IMG/VR virus record: IMGVR_UViG_3300025407_000077
Location: 1 to 32,364 of that record
DNA length: 32,364 nt
Origin: a virus
Reading direction: 5' to 3' (one strand)
Below the pieces are notes generated by a model that made no database searches, was not told the origin of the DNA, and was given only the letters and a program-made list of their open reading frames with translations. Positions 6,694-13,789 of this stretch are shown here, in pieces. A program made the position numbers and the translations under genes. How positions within the stretch are numbered: the stretch's first letter is position 1; every line of letters begins with the position of its first letter.

Positions 6694-7533
6694 TTATATA
6701 AATTTTTTGAAGTCCATTGAATTTTTTGGCTTTAGTAGCATAGAATCAAAGTACTTAGTTGCCAAATACGGTTTTACATATTTTTCAAATAATTGGTTTT
6801 TAAACCAGCTAGGTAGTCGAGTTTCATAATAGTTCTCATAGACCGATTCGTACATCTTTACCAATTGGGAAGGGGTCAGCTTTGAGTTTGAATCAAACGA
6901 CTCTAGGTAGGCTCGGCCTCCGCCAACATCTATGAAATCAAAATTTTGAAAATCAGTAGGATATTTTGCATGGATCTTTTTTAGAGCGTCAGAGATGCTC
7001 TCCTGATACTTGAATCTTTCCGGATCAATATCAAATCCTGCCTTATTTATTTTTTCCTGTATGTGAATCGGTTCACCTTTAAAGGCAAGCACTGAGAATC
7101 TAGTGAGAGGTACCAACTTTTCCCTAAACTTATCAAAGGTCTTCTCGGACTTTTTAAATTTGCCTAGAGTTTTAAAGTCTTCCCTGTCAGAACCGGATAT
7201 TCCAGTTATTGGAAACGTTAGCCCGCTTACTGCATTTCGAGAGGAGACTGTTTTTGGAATAAATGGTTCTTCTTTAAAAGCATCGGCAACTTCCTCGTAT
7301 TCTGGCATCTGGATCCTATTGAATACTGTATGGCTCTCATTAAGACCCAATTCAAATCCGTTCCATGTGACTACTGGCTTTTCAAAAGGCTTGCCTAACA
7401 ATTTAGCATCGTGTATTGTTTCAAAAAGATCAAGACCCTTATCGCTAGGTGAAGCAAAAATCACCATTTTTTCAAAGTTTCTAGGGTCCTTTTCGTACCT
7501 TTGGGAGTAGGTTTTAAATTTCTCTAATTTCAT
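6694..7533 (-). CDS. Conserved phage protein of unknown function, 279 aa
   Basis: I place the start at the ATG at 7533 (MKLEKFKTYSQRY), one nucleotide after the stop of the upstream gene; an upstream ATG would add 36 residues but overlap that gene by 107 nt. Features seen are NAVSGLTFPITGISG (about residues 100-114), a basic segment FKTLGKFKKSEKTFDKF, TRFSVLAFKGEPIHIQEKI and FDFIDVGGGRAYLESF (about residues 200-215). The layout of strand-rich blocks around a basic segment reminds me weakly of ATP-grasp proteins, but no catalytic set is clear. The C-terminus ends MDFKKFI, a short aromatic tail like those of two other proteins here. It is followed directly by bS21. Confidence 0.75.
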   Translation of the reverse strand: MKLEKFKTYSQRYEKDPRNFEKMVIFASPSDKGLDLFETIHDAKLLGKPFEKPVVTWNGFELGLNESHTVFNRIQMPEYEEVADAFKEEPFIPKTVSSRNAVSGLTFPITGISGSDREDFKTLGKFKKSEKTFDKFREKLVPLTRFSVLAFKGEPIHIQEKINKAGFDIDPERFKYQESISDALKKIHAKYPTDFQNFDFIDVGGGRAYLESFDSNSKLTPSQLVKMYESVYENYYETRLPSWFKNQLFEKYVKPYLATKYFDSMLLKPKNSMDFKKFI

Positions 7534-7534
7534 C

Positions 7535-9391
7535 TTATCGGCTAAATTTACGGTATTCTGAATAAGAAAGTATCTTGTTTCCAGAAAAGGATTCATTGTA
7601 GGGCCTCTCAGAAGGAGCAGGCTCAGCTTCTGAGTCGGCATTTGTTCTTACAACGGCTCCATCCTCTTCTTTCTTTACTTTACCAGCAGCAACGCTATCC
7701 CAAAATTCTTTAAACTCGTTTTCAGTATCGTCGTTTCTAAATTTGTTATAAGCAACATTTATTATGCTTGGCTCGCCTACAAGTTTTGCATACTCGTTTT
7801 GATAACCAGTTACTAATTTCATCGTCGATTCATCTGACGAATCTAGAGTAACTTCAGCTGCATATTTTGCGCCAGTCGCATCCTCCTTTTTCTTCATTTC
7901 ATCTTTTATAATAGAATTCAATGTAGAATTTCCATAATATTGATATTCAGGTTCAGTCAGGGTTAGGCCCTGTTTAGGGTTTCCTGTAGAATATTTAATA
8001 AATTCCTTTCCTAGGAATATCGCAAGCTTTGCAGTATTAAATTTAGCCTTAAATGCAGTAGAAAAGAAATTACCGATCGCTTCTGTAAATTTAGGAGTTG
8101 TTTTGCTTACTGAATTGTAATAGTTAACTAGAGCTTTAGGATCTTTATATAGTCCGGGCATTTTATCGTTTAGCACCTTAGACTTCTTCAAAAACTCTTT
8201 TGAAAAAGAGCCGATTGGTTTTCCCTCTTTATCCAAGACTCTCACTAGGTTTGCGGCCTCATCTAATTCCATCTTGCCGCCCTTTTGAAGCATAGTTGCA
8301 ATATGTGTGCCAGCTTCCTTCATTGAAATTTTAATAGCAGTAGACTCAGCCTCTTTAAATTCCTTAGAAAAGGTAGTTAAACTTGCAGTCCATTTTTCCA
8401 AAGTTGCACCAATCTTTTCAAACACAGTTTTAAGTGGACCACCTATTCCAGGAATCCAGCTTGTAACCTTTGTTAGAAACTCAGTAAAAAACTTGGAAAC
8501 TGCGCTACCTGCCTTTGCCATTACTTCCGTTATGTTGCCCGCAATAAATCGCAGAGCTTTCATAACAATTCCTTGCTCTTTTGCTGGAAGTTTTACTAAC
8601 ATTTCAGCAGCTTCCCTTGACTTTCCACTCTTGGTTAAAGTTATTATGATCTCCTCAGTTTTTGCTGCAGATTTTCCAAACTTAAGCATTTTTAAAGGGC
8701 CTGCGGCTGCGCCAAGAATTGCAGATACAATTGATAATATTCCAAGTAAAGTTTTACCCCTAAGAAAATAGATGATTGCATTTATAGAGTCGGCGGCTGT
8801 GCCCCAACCCGGTCCACCGATAAGTCCAACTACATCTAAAATAAGCTGTAGGATTCCAAAGAAACTTCCACCTTCGGTTAAGGCACTAAGTAATTCTTTA
8901 ATCGTTTCAAATATTCCAGATTTACTTTTATCTGTGTCACCGTCAGTTTTAAACCCTGCCATTGCTTTGGTAATGGAATCAGGATCAATGCCGGCAGCCG
9001 CCATTCCAGGATCAACCGTTGAGGTAAACTGTTCGTTTAGCTGTGATATTTTTGTTTTGACCTCATGCATAAATGAGGTAAATGCCTCGTCAATTTGAGT
9101 GACACTTGCTGAATCTAGAGTTGCCTTGGCTTTCTCTAAAATTACGTTTTTGCCTTTTGCTAATTCGTGGTAGTAGTGAGATATGGCTTTAGATCCTCCA
9201 TCTAGGATCAAGTCTAAGTGTAAATTGAAACTTTCCGGTATGAGATCCTCTACTGAGTTTAGTAGATCTGCTTCCCATGTAATATTCTCAAAAGTTAAGG
9301 CGTGAGTTATTACTTGTTCGTTTTGGGTAAGTATTTGTCGTGCGTAATAATCGTAATTATTCCTGTCTAAGTATTCAGAAAAACTATACAT
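7535..9391 (-). CDS. Large hydrophobic alpha-helical protein, candidate virion internal protein
   Basis: A 618-residue protein with no recognised enzyme domain. Residues 1-150 are helical and soluble. Residues about 172-245 hold Gly/Ala-rich hydrophobic stretches (FFGILQLILDVVGLIGGPGW, LLGILSIVSAILGAAAGPL) that look membrane-active. Further amphipathic helices extend to about 470, and the C-terminal 100 residues are charged. The N-terminus MYSFSEYLD resembles the T4 capsid-targeting leader, though no L/I-x-E site follows at once, and the C-terminus ends ILSYSEYRKFSR, a similar aromatic motif. A packaged protein that helps DNA cross the host envelope is one possibility; a structural or tail-associated role is another. 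It has its own candidate late promoter. Confidence 0.75.
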   Translation of the reverse strand: MYSFSEYLDRNNYDYYARQILTQNEQVITHALTFENITWEADLLNSVEDLIPESFNLHLDLILDGGSKAISHYYHELAKGKNVILEKAKATLDSASVTQIDEAFTSFMHEVKTKISQLNEQFTSTVDPGMAAAGIDPDSITKAMAGFKTDGDTDKSKSGIFETIKELLSALTEGGSFFGILQLILDVVGLIGGPGWGTAADSINAIIYFLRGKTLLGILSIVSAILGAAAGPLKMLKFGKSAAKTEEIIITLTKSGKSREAAEMLVKLPAKEQGIVMKALRFIAGNITEVMAKAGSAVSKFFTEFLTKVTSWIPGIGGPLKTVFEKIGATLEKWTASLTTFSKEFKEAESTAIKISMKEAGTHIATMLQKGGKMELDEAANLVRVLDKEGKPIGSFSKEFLKKSKVLNDKMPGLYKDPKALVNYYNSVSKTTPKFTEAIGNFFSTAFKAKFNTAKLAIFLGKEFIKYSTGNPKQGLTLTEPEYQYYGNSTLNSIIKDEMKKKEDATGAKYAAEVTLDSSDESTMKLVTGYQNEYAKLVGEPSIINVAYNKFRNDDTENEFKEFWDSVAAGKVKKEEDGAVVRTNADSEAEPAPSERPYNESFSGNKILSYSEYRKFSR

Positions 9392-9407
9392 TTAGTAGTC
9401 TTTCTTA

Positions 9408-9418
9408 TTATTTATTTA
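9408..9418 (-). promoter_or_regulatory. Candidate late promoter for the 618-aa protein
   Basis: CTAAATAAATAATAAG on the minus strand, ending 16 nt before the start codon. It contains two overlapping TAAATAA cores and overlaps the stop codon of the upstream glycosyltransferase gene. Confidence 0.65.
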
Positions 9419-10494
9419 GTTGTGATACTTAAAATTCGGCTTGCCTCATATTCCTTGTATTGATTGACGAAATGCAGATAGGCTTTGGTCAAGTCTTCTT
9501 GCGAACACTCCTTTAGGTAACGAATAATCTCATTGAGATCTGCCATTGTGCTGAATGAGAATGTGTTGCTTAGAAATTCAAAGTCATAAGATACTGGGAT
9601 CATGCCAAAGATCAGTGCTTCGTATATCCTGGCCGGAATGAATTTTCTCTCTGCGTATTTTGCCTTGGTGACATTGAGCATGATTGACTTTCTTTCAAGC
9701 TCGTCCCAGATCAAGTGACGATTTCTGCGGTCGATTGTGTGGACTGATTCATCGATGGATTTAATATCTGAACCTTTACTTATTATTGTAAACGGTTCTT
9801 CGACAAATCTAGCGTTATTTTTAAAGTAAGTAAGGACGTCGCCGAGCATTTCACTCTTTGCATTTCCACTCTTGTAGTTCGTAGTATCAATATTTCCATA
9901 GAAAACTGGACCAAACTCTTTGCTTTTTTCAGCCTTACGAATTTCTATGCACTTGTCTAGGAAAGACATCGATATTCCTGGAAAATCAATAGACGGTATT
10001 TTAATGGTCACTCGAGATTCATACTCTTTGACAAAAGAGTCAGAAAGAGAAAGATCGGTGTCCAGTATAATAATGTCTTCTTTTGCGTACCCTGAATGAA
10101 TTGCAGTATCGATAATCTCTTCAAAATAGCTAGCATCTTTCCATTTTTTAGTGAGAGTAGAAAGATTTCTAAATCTAGCCTTAAGAAACAGCTTTTTATA
10201 TTCCTTTTTTGCTATGGCTTTCACCACGGCTTCAAGATCCATTTCTTTTTTTTCAACAATTTGCGCTAGATACTCAGTAAATAGCTTGCCAAGCTGAGTA
10301 TCCGGATAGTTATGGTATTCAGTAGACTTTATTTCATTCTCCGGATAATAGGAAAAGAAATCGAGTCCATTGATCCCAAATTCTTGGCAGATTGAGTCCA
10401 TTAGACCCAATTGATAGAATGAGTGTCCAGGAGAGTCAATTGTGTGCAGGTCAAGCAGACCAAAGTATGCATAAAGTCCTTTCATATAAGACAA
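9412..10494 (-). CDS. Glycosyltransferase-like protein
   Basis: A 360-residue soluble protein. The best signature is ARIYEALIFGMIPVSYD at residues 288-304, which fits the C-terminal nucleotide-sugar binding region of GT-B or exostosin-like glycosyltransferases (R-x-Y-E-A-x-x-x-G-x-I-P-V). The N-terminal half has GLYAYFGLLDLHTIDSPGHS, a Gly-rich acceptor-side loop. It could glycosylate modified bases in phage DNA, as the T4 glucosyltransferases do, or glycans on virion proteins or host surface. The neighbours are an MBD4-like DNA glycosylase and an FkbM methyltransferase, which makes DNA or glycan modification plausible. A leader with three copies of an 8-9 nt element lies just before the start. 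Confidence 0.65.
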   Translation of the reverse strand: MSYMKGLYAYFGLLDLHTIDSPGHSFYQLGLMDSICQEFGINGLDFFSYYPENEIKSTEYHNYPDTQLGKLFTEYLAQIVEKKEMDLEAVVKAIAKKEYKKLFLKARFRNLSTLTKKWKDASYFEEIIDTAIHSGYAKEDIIILDTDLSLSDSFVKEYESRVTIKIPSIDFPGISMSFLDKCIEIRKAEKSKEFGPVFYGNIDTTNYKSGNAKSEMLGDVLTYFKNNARFVEEPFTIISKGSDIKSIDESVHTIDRRNRHLIWDELERKSIMLNVTKAKYAERKFIPARIYEALIFGMIPVSYDFEFLSNTFSFSTMADLNEIIRYLKECSQEDLTKAYLHFVNQYKEYEASRILSITTK

Positions 10495-10503
10495 AATATT
10501 AGA

Positions 10504-10541
10504 AGTGATAAGATGGTTATCACTATAGCAAGAGTGATAAC
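10504..10541 (-). promoter_or_regulatory. Three-arm inverted repeat in the glycosyltransferase leader
   Basis: The element AGTGATAA(C) occurs at 10504-10511 and 10533-10541, with its complement GTTATCACT between them at 10516-10524. The middle arm can pair with either neighbour, giving two mutually exclusive hairpins of about 8 and 9 bp. This could be an RNA switch or attenuator, or an operator with repeated half-sites for a dimeric regulator. It ends 10 nt before the start codon. Confidence 0.5.
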
Positions 10542-10557
10542 GGTTGCTTGCTTAGTG

Positions 10558-11004
10558 CTATTTGTTAGATTCGGAAACATAATTTGTTATACTGGGTTCG
10601 TTGACTTGGGTTTTTGCCCAATCAAGATAAGTATTAAGAACTCCGTCAGTCGGCTCAACGTTTAGATTGCCTTTCTGGAATATCTCCCATGAATCCTGTC
10701 CGTACTTGCCTATTCCATATAACTCACTAGGCTCTTCCCAATCTAAATTGACCCAGTCGTGTGAGAACCTGATTATTGTGCTAGTTCTTCGGTTTTTAAA
10801 TCCAAGCGGGGCAATTAGCTCTGCCATTTCTTCAGGATCTGCCATCTCAGCTTCAAGTGCATCCGGATAGCGCTTAAAAAATTCTTCTCGAACCTGATCC
10901 ACCTGCTTTCTTGAAGTACAGTTAAGCATTATACAGCAGATGAGCATCCTCCAGGGATGCTTACGATAGATTTCTTGTAGTAAATTGTATGGACTATTAT
11001 GCAC
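10558..11004 (-). CDS. MBD4-like mismatch DNA glycosylase (HhH-GPD family)
   Basis: MBD4 removes T or U opposite G and also 5-hydroxymethyluracil opposite G. The phage protein follows the vertebrate MBD4 catalytic domain closely from memory: HPWRMLICCIMLNCTSRKQV, FFKRYPDALEAEMADPEEMA, LIAPLGFKNRRTSTIIRFS, ELYGIGKYGQDSWEIF (helix-hairpin-helix) and EPTDGVLNTYLDW, where the Asp at residue 120 is the catalytic position (MBD4 PEDHKLNKYHDW). There is no iron-sulfur cysteine cluster, also as in MBD4. I chose the GTG at 11004, which overlaps the upstream stop by 8 nt and fits the domain start; an ATG at 11088 would add 28 residues with a 92-nt overlap. The context beside a glycosyltransferase suggests work on modified bases. 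Confidence 0.85.
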   Translation of the reverse strand: MHNSPYNLLQEIYRKHPWRMLICCIMLNCTSRKQVDQVREEFFKRYPDALEAEMADPEEMAELIAPLGFKNRRTSTIIRFSHDWVNLDWEEPSELYGIGKYGQDSWEIFQKGNLNVEPTDGVLNTYLDWAKTQVNEPSITNYVSESNK

Positions 11005-11800
11005 CGGTCTTGATTCCAACAAAGTGAGTAATGAAGTTCTTGCCGTATTCAACGCTTTCGATCTTACGAACGGTATCGAAATTTGCACTGATTATTTCCA
11101 TGATCTCTTGGAACTTCTGTACTCTATTTGCCTTGAGCGGCTTGTACATGAAGTGGTATTCAACAATAACGACTCTTATTTTTGACCAGTCAGTCACTGC
11201 CTTGATTAGGTCGTATTCTGCTCCTTCCACATCCATTTTGATCGCAGTTGCACCATGTTGCTTGATTGCTTCATTGATGTTGATCGCCGGTACGATTATA
11301 GTGTCCCTGCCGTTTATTGGAAGGATAGAGTGTTTGCCTGAATCACTTGAGATAAAGAAGCTAATGTCTTTATCATTTCCGGGAACAATCGCTTTCTGTA
11401 CATATTCGCATGTGCCTTTCACATCATTGATTGCAATATTCTCCAAGGCAAAAGAGACGTTGTGCGGTAGAGCTTCATATGAAACAACTTTTTGGATCTT
11501 AGGAAATTGCTTTGCCATTCTTATTGCAAAACATCCGATGTGTCCGCCAATATCTAACCAGATATCGTCTTGGTTGAATACCTCATTGACGTTCATTGCA
11601 GGTCCGTATGCTGCAGAAGTGAGTGGCTTGATGTATTCTCCGCTATTTGGGCTCTTGGTAACATTCGTTCCGATGTTGTACTTGACTTCCTGTAGGCCCT
11701 TTCTTACGTAGAACTTAAAATCTGCATATCGAGTTTTCCAATCTACTAGTTCGAGCTGGTCAAACTTCTTAGCAGTATTAAAGTCTATTCTTGTATCCAT
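10997..11800 (-). CDS. FkbM family SAM-dependent methyltransferase
   Basis: Transfers a methyl group from S-adenosylmethionine, in this family usually to a hydroxyl of a sugar, lipid or small molecule. The SAM-binding motif I is WLDIGGHIGCF at residues 81-91; acidic motif VVSYEALPHN lies at 105-114, and the FkbM signature IKMDVEGAEYDLI at 187-199. Length 267 aa is normal. The C-terminus (VVIVEYHFMYKP) fits the last strands of the Rossmann fold. Its stop overlaps the glycosylase start by 8 nt, so the two are coupled, and the glycosyltransferase follows. The substrate could be a glycan made or altered by that enzyme; this is inference. Confidence 0.88.
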   Translation of the reverse strand: MDTRIDFNTAKKFDQLELVDWKTRYADFKFYVRKGLQEVKYNIGTNVTKSPNSGEYIKPLTSAAYGPAMNVNEVFNQDDIWLDIGGHIGCFAIRMAKQFPKIQKVVSYEALPHNVSFALENIAINDVKGTCEYVQKAIVPGNDKDISFFISSDSGKHSILPINGRDTIIVPAININEAIKQHGATAIKMDVEGAEYDLIKAVTDWSKIRVVIVEYHFMYKPLKANRVQKFQEIMEIISANFDTVRKIESVEYGKNFITHFVGIKTGA

Positions 11801-11878
11801 TTTATGTGTTTTATAGTTATACTATGGGGAAAGCCGTCAGTTCTCGCTTATACTATACTAAAAGACTTCATAAAATTA

Positions 11879-11904
11879 AAAAGGGAGCATTTGCTCCCTT
11901 TTTC
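11879..11904 (-). terminator. Terminator with A and T tracts on both sides
   Basis: A perfect 7-bp stem (GGGAGCA / TGCTCCC) with a 2-nt loop, flanked by five A residues and five T residues, so it can end transcription on either strand. It lies directly after the stop of the -1 frame extension of the 532-aa gene (11905), not after the stop of the 532-aa frame itself at 12150. Confidence 0.88.
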
Positions 11905-12168
11905 TTATAATTTAGATTCCCTTTCTGCAGGCATCTTATTTCTCTTCATTGCTGTATCTTTCTTCTTTGACTTTGCCGCCGGTTTCTTTAGTTGTGATTC
12001 CTTAAATGGTATGTTTTTTGATCCTATCATCACTAGATAAATTCCAGTTGATCCATTGATCGCAGTCACCGTTCCCAATCTCTCTCCAGCTTCTACTGTC
12101 TCTCCTACTCGATACTTATTCTTTCTAGAGTGGATTTCGATCTCTTCGTTTAGACTAATTCTTTTTTT
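11905..12168 (-). CDS. -1 frame C-terminal extension of the 532-aa protein (SH3/KOW-like)
   Basis: An open frame of 87 codons with no ATG, GTG or TTG near its beginning. It overlaps the end of the 532-aa gene in the -1 frame and opens within the nine-A run. If the ribosome or polymerase slips by one there, residues KKK are followed by RISLNEEIEIHSRKNKYRVG and about 65 more, for a fusion near 614 aa. The region YRVGETVEAGERLGTVTAIN to about ESQLKKP looks like a small SH3 or KOW-type beta barrel, followed by a Lys-rich tail. The terminator follows its stop by 1 nt. It could instead be a separate gene with a rare ATT or ATC start, or one disrupted by a homopolymer error. Confidence 0.7.
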   Translation of the reverse strand, partial: KKRISLNEEIEIHSRKNKYRVGETVEAGERLGTVTAINGSTGIYLVMIGSKNIPFKESQLKKPAAKSKKKDTAMKRNKMPAERESKL

Positions 12169-13748
12169 TTATAAATGTCCAAAGCGATATAGTTCTTCTT
12201 TAGCTCGTTAACTTTATTTTCAAGTTCTTCCTTGATCATTTCAAGTTTGCTTACTTCAGTTGGATCCAATCCAGCTACTTTGCATGCTTCTGATATTTTA
12301 GCGATAGATGGTTCAAGTTTAGAGATGCTAAGTTCAATTGATTTCTTTTGCTCTTCGATTTTCTTGATCTCAGCAAAACCTTCTTCGATCTTAGTTTTAA
12401 ATATATTGCTTATGTCGTAATTAAAATTAGATTTGAATAATTCAAAGAGTTTGAACTCATCAACCTTTGACCACTTTCTGTCTGCTGCGTTTACTTTTTC
12501 ACAAACAAAAAATTCTTCGTTTATGTTAAGAACAAGAGCTTCTTTTAGGAGACGGTCGTTTGTTACTTCTTTGATGAACTCAAGATTACATAGAGTCTCT
12601 ACGTTTTCAAGAATTAGATTAAGTCTCTCTTTTATTGCAACCGATTGAAGGGCTACTGCTTCAGAAACGTTTACTGAATCTAGTGAATCCATCTTAGTGT
12701 CATTAAGGTATAGATCAAAGTCTTTACCTTCATTCATCTTGAATCCTAATTTAAAGTTACGAATTGCTGAAGATTCAACTCCCATTCCGTCACCTGTTTT
12801 TGCGAATCCTAGCGTTGCTAGTGCCTCACAGAATGCGTAAAATTGAGGTTGAGTTGATTTTACAAAGTCTGGTTGCATTTCGGTGATCTTAATAGATTCG
12901 TCCACACATACTTTAGATTCGTTTCCAGTCAATCCTTTGGCTTCACGAATTGCAATAAATCTGTTGTCTGCATAGAGAAGCATTCCTTCTTCGATCTTTA
13001 TAGTTGGAGCAATTAAGTTACTTACTCGAGTGTCACCATTTCCTTCACCTAAAGTAAAACCGTTAGACTCTCTTGATTCAACAATACGAAGTGCATTGAT
13101 CAAATCGTTAACTAGACCAATTGAATTACCGTATTTTATCTTAAGGATGTCTGCAGTATAACTTTCGTTGATCAACATGTCTTTAAGATCAGAAACTACT
13201 CCTGCATATATTGGAGATCCAAATGATTCAAATGTGAATATTGTGTGAAGCATGTTTAATTTAGCTTCGTTAGTGATCATGTAAGCCTTAACTCGATTTA
13301 CTTCCTTCTTTACTGCAGGTTCATATGAATATACTTCAAATGCCTTAACAAAGTTTGGACTCATTCCAAAATCTGGAGCTCCCTTTGCAATTGTAGATTC
13401 AAACATATCAACTTGAGTCTTTATTATTGGGTTTGCATACGCCTTTGATAATTTTATTGCAGAGAGACTAGATCCAATATTTACTTCCTTTGCAAGTGAA
13501 GCAAGTTTTGATTCTGGAGTCACTTCATTCTTTTCAAATTGAGAAATAAGATTCTCAAGTAAAGGATTTTTAAGCGCATGGTTTACTGTAGTAAGTCCAC
13601 TTTTTAGGCTCTTATAAATTTTCTCTGAGCTTTCACCCAAAGATATTGATTTATTAGTTGATTCCACTAGCATCTGCACCAGTGGCTCAGAGTTTAAGCT
13701 AGTATTTTTTGTAAGTTCAGATAGAACTGAATGAACAAAGTTTGTCAT
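12150..13748 (-). CDS. 532-aa phage protein with a frameshift site at its end, candidate internal virion protein
   Basis: No family recognised. The protein is mostly helical with few cysteines; residues 1-110 and 440-532 look like helical bundles or coiled coil (about 470-525, IEEQKKSIELSISKLEPSI), and residues 240-340 contain more beta structure (MLLYADNRFIAIREAKGLTG). The N-terminus MTNFVHSVLSE ends in L-S-E like a capsid-targeting peptide. The reading frame ends KKKELV four codons after a run of nine A residues, while a -1 frame continues for another 85 residues to a terminator. Strong candidate for a minor virion protein made in short and long forms. Confidence 0.8.
   Translation of the reverse strand: MTNFVHSVLSELTKNTSLNSEPLVQMLVESTNKSISLGESSEKIYKSLKSGLTTVNHALKNPLLENLISQFEKNEVTPESKLASLAKEVNIGSSLSAIKLSKAYANPIIKTQVDMFESTIAKGAPDFGMSPNFVKAFEVYSYEPAVKKEVNRVKAYMITNEAKLNMLHTIFTFESFGSPIYAGVVSDLKDMLINESYTADILKIKYGNSIGLVNDLINALRIVESRESNGFTLGEGNGDTRVSNLIAPTIKIEEGMLLYADNRFIAIREAKGLTGNESKVCVDESIKITEMQPDFVKSTQPQFYAFCEALATLGFAKTGDGMGVESSAIRNFKLGFKMNEGKDFDLYLNDTKMDSLDSVNVSEAVALQSVAIKERLNLILENVETLCNLEFIKEVTNDRLLKEALVLNINEEFFVCEKVNAADRKWSKVDEFKLFELFKSNFNYDISNIFKTKIEEGFAEIKKIEEQKKSIELSISKLEPSIAKISEACKVAGLDPTEVSKLEMIKEELENKVNELKKNYIALDIYKKKELV
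12162..12170 (-). other. Run of nine A residues, candidate slippage site
   Basis: On the minus strand the zero frame reads TAT AAA AAA AAA GAA, which contains the -1 slippery heptamer A AAA AAA. Runs of nine A can cause both ribosomal -1 slippage and RNA polymerase slippage. The zero frame stops shortly after, and the -1 frame stays open for 85 codons. Confidence 0.7.
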
Positions 13749-13769
13749 TTTGCAGTGCTTATTTTTATT

Positions 13770-13776
13770 TTATTTA
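13770..13776 (-). promoter_or_regulatory. Candidate late promoter for the 532-aa gene
   Basis: GAGATAAATAAAATAA on the minus strand; the TAAATAA core ends 21 nt before the start codon. It lies in the 41-nt gap between two large genes. Confidence 0.65.
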
Positions 13777-13789
13777 TCTCTATGCCCTA

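Noticed and set aside
7534-7641. N-terminal extension of the 279-aa gene to an ATG at 7641
   Set aside because: It would overlap the upstream gene by 107 nt; the ATG at 7533, 1 nt after that stop, is a much better start.
11005-11088. Longer form of the DNA glycosylase starting at 11088
   Set aside because: The extra 28 residues overlap the methyltransferase gene by 92 nt and lie outside the MBD4-like domain. The GTG at 11004 is preferred, but the ATG cannot be excluded.
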